Assembly: GCA_031548545.1 (NCBI GenBank)
Contig: JAVBQY010000034.1
Location: 1 to 21,349, forward strand
DNA from: UBA932 sp031548545
GTDB lineage: Bacteria; Bacteroidota; Bacteroidia; Bacteroidales; UBA932
Direction of reading: 5' to 3'
DNA: 21,349 bases
Shown: positions 8,167 through 14,833 of the stretch, one piece after another
Numbering within the stretch: the stretch's first letter is position 1
Layout: every line of letters starts with the position of its first letter
Made by a program: the position numbers and the translations under genes
Notes under the pieces: model-generated
What the model was told of the DNA's origin: nothing
Databases searched by the model: none
What the model saw: the letters and a program-made list of their open reading frames with translations, nothing else

Positions 8167-9597
8167 ATGAAAAAACGGACCCTTACCCTTGTACTGCTGG
8201 GATGCACACTATTATTGCAAGCACAGCAAAATTACACGGCAACACCCTCTTCTTTAATTGATTCCGTACAATCCGCGCAACGCCCGGTGATGGATAGCTG
8301 TACGTCCGCACACCCTTGGGATTTCCGCTGCTATCGTCCCGGAGATGAAAAAATCACCAGCACGCTGCACTTTGACGGATCGCAGATAGTGTCGCAAGAA
8401 GGCGACACACGCTTTATTTATGACTCCCGCCAAGACGGATGGTACCTTAAAGAATGGTCCGATGCGTATAAAAGCGTGGTCTTTGACATGGCCTGCAAGA
8501 AGCGGGCCCAACCCCTGCCCACCGGTGGAAGTTATACCTATGTATATAGCGCCGCCGGAAGTTACCGCAGCAGCGGACTGGTATCACTGATCGACGGAAA
8601 CTATGAGGCTACGGCCGATAGTACGGGCAGCATTATATTGCCGGACGGCCGCGAACTTTGCGCCGCCGTGCATATACACAGTACCGACACTTACCGGGAG
8701 GCCGGCTGCCATATTACGGAGGTCCGTATTCATAAAGAGCTGTGGTATGTGCCCTACTATCCGCTACCGGTATTTGTACGCACGCTAACAAGCTACGGCT
8801 ACCCCGGCCGGACGCCCGACACCCTGCGCTCGGCTTATTATACGCTGAATGCCATGCCGCAGCCGCAGGTGAAGGCGATGGAGGACACTACGATTTGTAT
8901 CGGGGCGCAGGTAAGGGTCAGGGCCACGGGCCGCGGGGATATCAGCTGGCGTAAGCTGAGCGCCGAAGGCGCTTTCAGCGCATTCCGCGACACGGTGCTA
9001 AGCCCCCGGCTAACCACCAGCTATGTTTTCATGGCCACCGACCGGCAATGTAACTCCATTCCGGCGCTCGACACACTGACCATTACGGTAAATACCCCGC
9101 CCACACTGCAGCTGAGCACGCGCGACACCAGTATTTACCACACCACCGCCCTAACGCTAAGCGCCCAAAGCAGCTACCCGCAGCAATGGTACCTGCTGCA
9201 GGCAGCGGGAGAGGCAGAACCCCTGGAGCACACCACCGTGTCTCCAGACTCGGCGACCCGCTACCTGGTCACCACCGGCAGCCAAGGCTGCGGAAGCCTC
9301 TCCGACACCTTGCTGGTAAGGGTGATCTCTATCCCGGAAATACTCCGGAAAACAGGCGCCGATTTTATAGTCTATCCCAATCCGGCGGCTGCTTTTATCA
9401 ATATTATAGCTCCTGTAAGCTTTGATTATTACCGTATAGCGGAAACAGCCTCCGGAACAATTGTAAAGGAAAGTACGGTAAACGGCGATGAGGGTAAAAT
9501 ACAGATAGACCTCTCACGGATACAGACCGGCATATATACTGTTGCATTGCGCACACAACACGGATGGCTGGCGCAAACATTTATTAAAACGTTATAA
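8167..9597 (+). CDS. Secreted Ig-like domain protein with type IX secretion sorting domain, 476 aa
   Basis: The N-terminus is a signal peptide (MKKRT then a leucine-rich core ending LLLQAQQ). The first roughly 230 residues are not recognised. From about residue 235 two Ig-like or PKD-like segments follow, with the 'DTTICIGAQVRV' and 'TSYVFMATDRQC' style common in Bacteroidota surface proteins. The last roughly 75 residues match a type A type IX sorting domain: YPNPAAAFINI near the start, GIYTVALRT near the end, and a final TFIKTL. This predicts export across the outer membrane with C-terminal cleavage and anchoring. The next gene starts 13 bases after the stop and both share the promoter near 8139. 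The partner and ligand are unknown. Confidence 0.85.
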   Translation: MKKRTLTLVLLGCTLLLQAQQNYTATPSSLIDSVQSAQRPVMDSCTSAHPWDFRCYRPGDEKITSTLHFDGSQIVSQEGDTRFIYDSRQDGWYLKEWSDAYKSVVFDMACKKRAQPLPTGGSYTYVYSAAGSYRSSGLVSLIDGNYEATADSTGSIILPDGRELCAAVHIHSTDTYREAGCHITEVRIHKELWYVPYYPLPVFVRTLTSYGYPGRTPDTLRSAYYTLNAMPQPQVKAMEDTTICIGAQVRVRATGRGDISWRKLSAEGAFSAFRDTVLSPRLTTSYVFMATDRQCNSIPALDTLTITVNTPPTLQLSTRDTSIYHTTALTLSAQSSYPQQWYLLQAAGEAEPLEHTTVSPDSATRYLVTTGSQGCGSLSDTLLVRVISIPEILRKTGADFIVYPNPAAAFINIIAPVSFDYYRIAETASGTIVKESTVNGDEGKIQIDLSRIQTGIYTVALRTQHGWLAQTFIKTL

Positions 9598-9610
9598 GAG
9601 GAGAAAAACG

Positions 9611-11347
9611 ATGATCAACTATTTTTATAGCACAATACTACTAATGGCGCTTTTACTGGCGCCGGAGGCTAAGGCCTCTGCCCAGCAATTCAGGTGGCAA
9701 TGGGCCGCCCAGTTTTACGGTGACGGCCCTAACCGGGTATGCAGCTCGGCCTGTGATACGGCCGGGAATATTTATTTAACCGGCGCTTTCTCCGACTCGC
9801 TGCACCTGGGAAAGACGCAGGCGGGACCGGTAGGCCGGCAGGATATGTACCTGGCAAAATTCAACCCGCAGGGACAGGCCTTGTGGGTGCAACAGGCCGG
9901 GAGCAGCAGTGATGACATCGCCACGGCAATGACCCTGGCCCCCGGCGGGAAAATTTATACCGCAGGCATGCACGGCCGCGATGCAACTTTCGGGGAAGAA
10001 ATACGAGGCGCTAAAGCTTTCAATTTGTTTGTAAGCTGTTATACAGCCGGCGGAGAGCTGGAGTGGGTAAGCTCATTTGCCGCAAGGCGGAATGATTATA
10101 TCCCGGCCATTACGGCAGATAGCGCGGGGCATATTTATTTCGGCGGTTATTTTGACCACAGCCTGGCCTTGGACGAGCAACATACGCTCGAAACTTCCGG
10201 CGGAAGCGATGCCTTTATCGCCTGCCTGGACTCCCTGGGTGCCGTACAGTGGGCACAGCGCTGGGGCGGCGCCGGCAACGACCGGGTAACCGCCCTGCAG
10301 TACAGCGGCGGACAACTCTACATAGCCGGCAATTGCAACGCCTCCATGACCCTGGGCGAAAACACCATCCGTCCGCAGAAAGAGGGACTGACCGCCCTGT
10401 TTACGGCCCGCTGCTCGGCACAAGGAGTGATTACGGCGGTGAATACGCCCGCATCGGGTGTGGCGGCCGGAATAAATACGATTGCAGGCTGCAAGGACAA
10501 GGGCGCCGTTATAGGCGGAAATTTCAGCGACTCGCTGCTCATCGGGCAAAGCTTACGCTACAGTTACGGACAGCAGGACATGTTTTGCGCTGTGATAGAC
10601 AGCGCCGGAAATGTATTATGGCAGCAACAGCTGGGCAGCGTGTTGTACGACAAACTATTTGATGTAGCCGCACAGGACAACGGCGGCCTGATCGCCACGG
10701 GCGTATATGCCGGAACAATGGCCTGCGGACTGGATACCGTAGCCCTGGGCAATACGGTCTGTGATGTGTTTACCGCCGCCTTTGATACGCTTGGCGCACT
10801 GCAGGAAATCAACGTAATGGGCGGAAAGGCGGAAGAATTCCCCCAGAGTATGACCCATAACAGGGAGGGCGATATCTTTGTGGCCGGGCTGTTCCGTGAT
10901 ACCACCATGGTACGGCAGTTCATGCTAAGCACTGCGACAGGTAACGATGAGGTATTCCTCGCCAAATTGTACCGCTGTACTAAAAACAAGCTTATTTTCA
11001 ACTGTGATACCGTCTTCACCGAAGGAACCGAATTAACCCTCAGGGTAGAAGGCGAGTATTACAGCTATCAGTGGGACGGGGGCGCTTCCCTCGCTGCCGC
11101 TTATCCCGTGGCCTGCAGTAAGACCTACCGGCTGCAGGTCACGGATTCCATAGGTTGTGTCTACCGCGATTCCATTACCGTACGCCAGCGCCCCGCTCCG
11201 CCGAAGGTGCAGATCAGGGCCGCTCTCCACAAGGACCCCCAGGCCGCTCCCCTCTCCGGAACAACCTCTCGGCAAAAACTCCCTGCGGCCTTAGCTTTAG
11301 GCCGCAAGGAGCTTCTATTTTACCACAGGCCCCTCTTAATCTCTTAG
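9611..11347 (+). CDS. Secreted beta-propeller (SBBP-type repeat) protein, 578 aa, with atypical C-terminus
   Basis: I chose ATG 9611 because it follows an AGGAGA ribosome-binding site (starting 9599) and begins a clean signal peptide (MINYFY... ending near ASAQQ). An ATG at 9542 would add 23 basic residues and overlap the upstream gene. About seven repeats of the form G-x-I/L-Y-x-x-G-x-F...L-x-L/I-G run through residues 40-450 (for example AGNIYLTGAFSDSLHLG, GHIYFGGYF, QLYIAGNCN, GDIFVAGLF), as in SBBP beta-propeller proteins. An Ig-like segment (YSYQWDGG...YRLQVTDSIGC) follows. The last roughly 55 residues are Ala/Pro/Arg-rich, with no sorting domain, and run through a hairpin and into an 8-bp repeat array containing the stop codon. 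The 3' end is therefore probably eroded. Confidence 0.8.
   Translation: MINYFYSTILLMALLLAPEAKASAQQFRWQWAAQFYGDGPNRVCSSACDTAGNIYLTGAFSDSLHLGKTQAGPVGRQDMYLAKFNPQGQALWVQQAGSSSDDIATAMTLAPGGKIYTAGMHGRDATFGEEIRGAKAFNLFVSCYTAGGELEWVSSFAARRNDYIPAITADSAGHIYFGGYFDHSLALDEQHTLETSGGSDAFIACLDSLGAVQWAQRWGGAGNDRVTALQYSGGQLYIAGNCNASMTLGENTIRPQKEGLTALFTARCSAQGVITAVNTPASGVAAGINTIAGCKDKGAVIGGNFSDSLLIGQSLRYSYGQQDMFCAVIDSAGNVLWQQQLGSVLYDKLFDVAAQDNGGLIATGVYAGTMACGLDTVALGNTVCDVFTAAFDTLGALQEINVMGGKAEEFPQSMTHNREGDIFVAGLFRDTTMVRQFMLSTATGNDEVFLAKLYRCTKNKLIFNCDTVFTEGTELTLRVEGEYYSYQWDGGASLAAAYPVACSKTYRLQVTDSIGCVYRDSITVRQRPAPPKVQIRAALHKDPQAAPLSGTTSRQKLPAALALGRKELLFYHRPLLIS
11279..11311 (+). terminator. GC-rich hairpin near the 3' end of the beta-propeller gene (candidate terminator)
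   Basis: TGCGGCCT at 11284-11291 pairs with AGGCCGCA at 11299-11306 around a 7-base loop. An outer CTCC/GGAG pairing continues the stem with bulges. CTTCTATTTTA follows. It lies inside the reading frame, 36 bases before the stop, which fits a displaced stop codon. It could serve the convergent genes in both directions. Confidence 0.45.
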
Positions 11348-11380
11348 TCACTTAGTCTCTTAGTCCCGGCCCCTTAGTCC
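11335..11380 (+). repeat. Tandem 8-bp repeat array (CTTAGTCN), copy 1
   Basis: Units in register are CTTAATCT 11335, CTTAGTCA 11343, CTTAGTCT 11351 and CTTAGTCC 11359. A further CTTAGTCC follows at 11373 after a 6-base interruption. The array supplies the TAG stop of the upstream plus-strand gene (11345-11347) and the TAA stop of the convergent minus-strand gene (11374-11376). A related array lies at 20606-20669. Confidence 0.8.
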
Positions 11381-12522
11381 CGGTCCGTATATACAAAGGC
11401 AAAGTGTGCGGGGCTCACGCCGGTGGTATGGCGTAATTTTTTCTGCCCGGCCGGCGTAAAGCCGTACAGGGTGCCGGGCGTAGTATAATCACCGGCATCC
11501 GTCACATAAATACTTTTACTCACCGGATCTACGGCAATACCGTAGGGCGTTACAATGGAGGCCTCCGTACCGTCTTTGATAAAGCCGCCGGGAATGACGC
11601 TTTGCGTTTTGGCATTGATCAGGTCATAGGTATAGGTGGGGTTCCAGTTTTCGTCATAGGCCGTACCGATCACATAAACACTGTCACCGGACACGCAGAG
11701 GTTGGAGGCCGAAATGTTAAAGGTCTTAGTCACCGTTTCCGTAGCGGTGTTCACGACATAGAGCGCCGCCGGAATATCAAAATAATTACCCTGGGAGGAT
11801 ATATAGAGGTTGCCGTACTTATCGGGCTTCACCCATTTCATATTGATCACGACGTCAATATCCTTCACCTTGGAGAAAGTAGCCAGGTCTATCACCGAAA
11901 GACGCTTATCAAAGGTAGGCGTCCACTGTGCATCATAGATCACCGAATTGGCTACATACAATTTACCGCCGGCCACAGCCAGGCCCTCAGGACGGTAACC
12001 GACCAACAAACGATTGGTGATTTCCATACTGGCCGTATCAATTTCCACCACCATACCATAGGAGGTGGCAGGGTCAATGCCGGTGCCGTCATAGGCCGTT
12101 ACATAGGCCTTACCGCCGGCAAAGGCGATATAACGGGGATGCTTGATATCAATCGTCTTTATCCGCCGGGCATTAGCAACCTGCATGATTTCCAGCTTAT
12201 GGGAACCGGTGATTACGGCATAGAGTTTAGCCCCGTAAACCGCCAGGTCATTGCCCGTATCGCCCAATCCCAGGGTGGCTCCGGGGTTTATCAGACCATA
12301 GATATTACGGGTATAGGCATTCAGGCTATAGTCCAAATAATCCAGGGTAGCGTTATTCATATCCATCTGTCCTTCGTTCAGCAGGAAGAGGCCCCGTTGC
12401 TGCTGCCCTTCCGGCGGATCGACAACAGGGTTAACAGGCGGAATCACCTCATCTTTACGGCAGGAAGCCACAGCCAACAATAGCAGGAAAACTCCCGCAG
12501 CTTTACATAGTGTTGTTTTCAT
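11374..12522 (-). CDS. btuG: BtuG-like surface lipoprotein (YncE/DUF5074-type beta-propeller), 382 aa
   Basis: The signal peptide ends in a lipobox (LAVASC, Cys21). RKDE follows, matching the charged export signal that sends Bacteroidota lipoproteins to the cell surface. The mature part begins with the GLFLLNEGQMDMNNATLDYLDY block typical of DUF5074. It continues with repeated blades such as GNDLAVYGAKLYAVI, PRYIAFAGGKAYVTAYDG, PEGLAVAGGKLYVAN and YGIAVDPVSKSIYVTD. In Bacteroides, BtuG is a lipoprotein that binds cobalamin very tightly and passes it to BtuB. Here the gene starts three bases after the stop of a BtuB-like receptor under a cobalamin riboswitch, which strongly supports the same job. 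Other substrates cannot be excluded from the sequence alone. Confidence 0.8.
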   Translation of the reverse strand: MKTTLCKAAGVFLLLLAVASCRKDEVIPPVNPVVDPPEGQQQRGLFLLNEGQMDMNNATLDYLDYSLNAYTRNIYGLINPGATLGLGDTGNDLAVYGAKLYAVITGSHKLEIMQVANARRIKTIDIKHPRYIAFAGGKAYVTAYDGTGIDPATSYGMVVEIDTASMEITNRLLVGYRPEGLAVAGGKLYVANSVIYDAQWTPTFDKRLSVIDLATFSKVKDIDVVINMKWVKPDKYGNLYISSQGNYFDIPAALYVVNTATETVTKTFNISASNLCVSGDSVYVIGTAYDENWNPTYTYDLINAKTQSVIPGGFIKDGTEASIVTPYGIAVDPVSKSIYVTDAGDYTTPGTLYGFTPAGQKKLRHTTGVSPAHFAFVYTDRD

Positions 12523-12525
12523 TGT

Positions 12526-14556
12526 TTAAATACTTACTGACAGGGTTACACGGAACGACCTGCCCGGCATAGGGAAGTTCGGCACCACATCATAATACTG
12601 GTTAAATAAATTATTGACCTCAACGTTGATTTTCGGATTGATTTTTTCGTAGCGGAATTGCCAGCCCAGCGCCACATCACTGGTATACCAGGGTTGCATA
12701 ATGGTCTCGCCGTCCTGGCTGTACCGCTCACCGGTATATACAAAACTGTAATTAAGCGTCCAGCCCCGCCACAGCGCCGCTAAGGTAGCCGAGCCACTGT
12801 GCCTGGGCGTATACGGAATCTGCCTGCCATAGGTATTGCTGCCCTGTGTTGCATCAACGGCATGCTGGTAGGTATAGTTCAGGCCCAGGCTGAAGGTCAG
12901 CAGGTCAAAAGGCCGCAACACGGTATTGGTGTTCACTTCCAGGCCGGCAATCTCGGTCCCGATATTCTTCTTTGTCCACATAAACAAATTAGTAGTGGGC
13001 ATGATGACAATCTTATCCTTTATCCGGTTGTAATAGACATCCGCCTGCAGCGAGAATTGACTGAAGACCCCGCCCCTGTTCAACAGCCAGGTAAGGCCCA
13101 GGTCATACTGCGTGGCGTACTCGGGTTTCAGGTTGCTATGGCCTGCAAAGTTGTAGTACAACTCATTAAAGGTAGGCATACGGAATGACTGTTTGTAAAA
13201 GGCCCGCAGGCGGAAAGTCCGGCTTTCGAAGGGCTGGTAGGAAACAGAGAGCACCGGTAAAAATTCCGTGCGGGATTCGCCAGGAGCGTAACCCTTCACC
13301 CGGTCGTCAATATAACAAGCCATAGCACCGGCCTGCAGCGTAAAACGGTCCCAGTGCAGGTCGGCGGACAGCACGCCCAGCAGCGTGTAGCGCGCAGGTT
13401 CCGCAAAGCGATCAACGTCGGCCACCATATAATCGGCAGAAAAATCGGCGGCCAACGACAGATCGCACCAGCGGGTAAGGTGATATAGGTTTACCAGCGA
13501 GGCATAAAGCTCATCCTGGATATAATGCACATTGATAGGCGTAGCGCTATTGTACTCCGGATCGATGTAGTTCAGGTAGTCATGGCTGTATTTCAGATTC
13601 AAGAGCAGCTCATAATTTTCGCCTATGCCCTTTTGGGCCATGCCGTGTACAAAGATATTCCGGTCGGTCTCCCGCTGGCTGTGGTTGAAAACATTGGCCT
13701 TTACGGCGCCCGGCAACCCCCTTTCCGAACTGTACACATAGGCCTTTAGGCTGGCATTGCCCGTAGCCCCCAGGGCGGCATAGAGGCTTAACTCCGCCCG
13801 CAGCGCCTCAATGTCGCCATTGCGGCGCGTAAGGGTGGTGTCATATACACCATTGGTATAACGGTAGGGATATTCACCGTTGGAAGAGAGGTATTCGGCG
13901 CTGACGGCCAGCGAGAGTCCCCTGGAGATTTTCTGCTCCCACAGCAAGGAGGGGTTCAAGAGCCCGAACGAACCGGCCTTCAGCCCCAGCGTCCCGTGGA
14001 AAGATTCATTGTCTGCAAAACGCGGCGTGCGGCTTTTCAGAAAGAGGGTATTGGAGGCGAAAAATCCCCGCGCCGGCTGGAATATGGAAGATTTCTGCCC
14101 GTTATATAATTGTATTTCTTCAATATTATCCAGCGAAAATTTACTCAGGTCGACCTGGCCGTTCTGCGTATTGCCGACCGGCATGCCGTCATAAAAGACA
14201 GCGGTGTGCGCCGCTCCCAGGCTCCGTACATTCACGGTTTTCAGCCCTCCGACCCCGCCGTAATCCTTCAACTGCACGCCCGAGAGGTAACGCAGGGCAT
14301 CGGCCACCGAGAGGCTGTTCAAGTTCTGCAGATAGTCACCGCTGAGGGTCTGCACCGGCATGGGCGACACCACATTAAAACGGCTTTTGGACGCGGTAAC
14401 AAAAACCTCGTTCAACTGGCGGAAGGCGCTGGTATCAATAGGCTCGGCAACCGGTTCCGCCGCAATGGCAAAAGCGGCAGTGAGCGGTAAAAAACTAAAC
14501 CACCCGGAAAGGCACAATGCCTTAAATAAATGCCTGTATGTACAGGAAACCCTCAT
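12526..14556 (-). CDS. btuB: TonB-dependent cobalamin receptor, BtuB-like, 676 aa
   Basis: A signal peptide (about residues 1-33) precedes a TonB box-like EVFVTASK at 50-57. The plug domain covers about residues 60-170, with ALRYLSGVQLKDYGG, VNVRSLGAAHTAVFYDGMPVG and IEEIQLYNG. A 22-strand barrel region follows, ending in the usual aromatic/hydrophobic terminal strand (GRSFRVTLSVSI). The length fits a BtuB-type receptor rather than the ~1000-aa SusC type. The ATG at 14556 has GAGGA upstream, placed in the loop of a small hairpin that abuts the start codon. A cobalamin riboswitch and promoter lie upstream, so transport of cobalamins or precursors with repression by B12 is the well-supported role. 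The BtuG-like gene follows after three bases. Confidence 0.88.
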   Translation of the reverse strand: MRVSCTYRHLFKALCLSGWFSFLPLTAAFAIAAEPVAEPIDTSAFRQLNEVFVTASKSRFNVVSPMPVQTLSGDYLQNLNSLSVADALRYLSGVQLKDYGGVGGLKTVNVRSLGAAHTAVFYDGMPVGNTQNGQVDLSKFSLDNIEEIQLYNGQKSSIFQPARGFFASNTLFLKSRTPRFADNESFHGTLGLKAGSFGLLNPSLLWEQKISRGLSLAVSAEYLSSNGEYPYRYTNGVYDTTLTRRNGDIEALRAELSLYAALGATGNASLKAYVYSSERGLPGAVKANVFNHSQRETDRNIFVHGMAQKGIGENYELLLNLKYSHDYLNYIDPEYNSATPINVHYIQDELYASLVNLYHLTRWCDLSLAADFSADYMVADVDRFAEPARYTLLGVLSADLHWDRFTLQAGAMACYIDDRVKGYAPGESRTEFLPVLSVSYQPFESRTFRLRAFYKQSFRMPTFNELYYNFAGHSNLKPEYATQYDLGLTWLLNRGGVFSQFSLQADVYYNRIKDKIVIMPTTNLFMWTKKNIGTEIAGLEVNTNTVLRPFDLLTFSLGLNYTYQHAVDATQGSNTYGRQIPYTPRHSGSATLAALWRGWTLNYSFVYTGERYSQDGETIMQPWYTSDVALGWQFRYEKINPKINVEVNNLFNQYYDVVPNFPMPGRSFRVTLSVSI

Positions 14557-14574
14557 GCTTTATTCCTCGAAAGC
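14557..14574 (-). promoter_or_regulatory. Hairpin holding the btuB ribosome-binding site in its loop
   Basis: On the minus strand GCTTT (14574-14570) pairs with AAAGC (14561-14557), leaving an 8-base loop CGAGGAAT that carries the GAGGA ribosome-binding sequence. The stem ends immediately before the ATG (14556). It lies just downstream of the aptamer and is the obvious candidate expression platform. Confidence 0.6.
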
Positions 14575-14590
14575 CTTAATTAATACTCTG

Positions 14591-14765
14591 ATTGGCAGGT
14601 CTCCTGACTTGTTCCCCTGTTGAACCACCTTCCCGTCGCACTTTAAGTGCAACAGTGGCGAAAATGTTGTCAACAGGTTGGATAGAACTTACAGTAGCGG
14701 GTCTGTTCAGGATTTTCACCTGATTCCCTTTTCATCGCACTACCCGGAAGTAGTGTCGAACCAAT
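14591..14765 (-). ncRNA. Cobalamin riboswitch upstream of btuB
   Basis: On the minus strand the conserved core is present in order: AAGGGAATCAGGTG, AATCCTGAAC, GACCCGCTACTGTAA, then CGCCACTGTT, GGGAAGG and, at the 3' end, AGTCAGGAGACCTGCC, the classic B12-box end. The closing helix can form from ATTGG (14765-14761) and CCAAT (14595-14591), giving an aptamer of about 175 nt. It sits between a promoter at 14774-14805 and the btuB start, with 34 bases from the aptamer end to the ATG. The known mechanism is binding of adenosyl- or other cobalamins to lower translation or transcription of uptake genes. The lack of a terminator between the aptamer and the ATG favours translational control here. Confidence 0.95.
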
Positions 14766-14773
14766 ACTGGGTG

Positions 14774-14805
14774 CAAAGGTAGGTATTCGGAAAGTGATCT
14801 CCAAA
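14774..14805 (-). promoter_or_regulatory. Bacteroidota promoter for the riboswitch-btuB-btuG unit
   Basis: On the minus strand TTTG (14805-14802) is followed by exactly 20 bases and then TACCTTTG (14781-14774). Both match the -33/-7 consensus. Transcription should begin a few bases downstream, just before the riboswitch. Confidence 0.8.
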
Positions 14806-14833
14806 TAAAAAAAACATCGGCCTGATTGACTGG

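Noticed and set aside
11602..12483. 293-codon plus-strand open frame
   Set aside because: It is antisense to the BtuG-like gene, which has a lipobox and beta-propeller motifs. The His/Ile/Gly-rich translation is typical of an antisense shadow.
14807..14833. Possible terminator after feoB (eight-base A/T tract on the 5' side of the btuB promoter)
   Set aside because: Only a 3-bp stem can be drawn before the T-tract on the minus strand, which is too weak to call.
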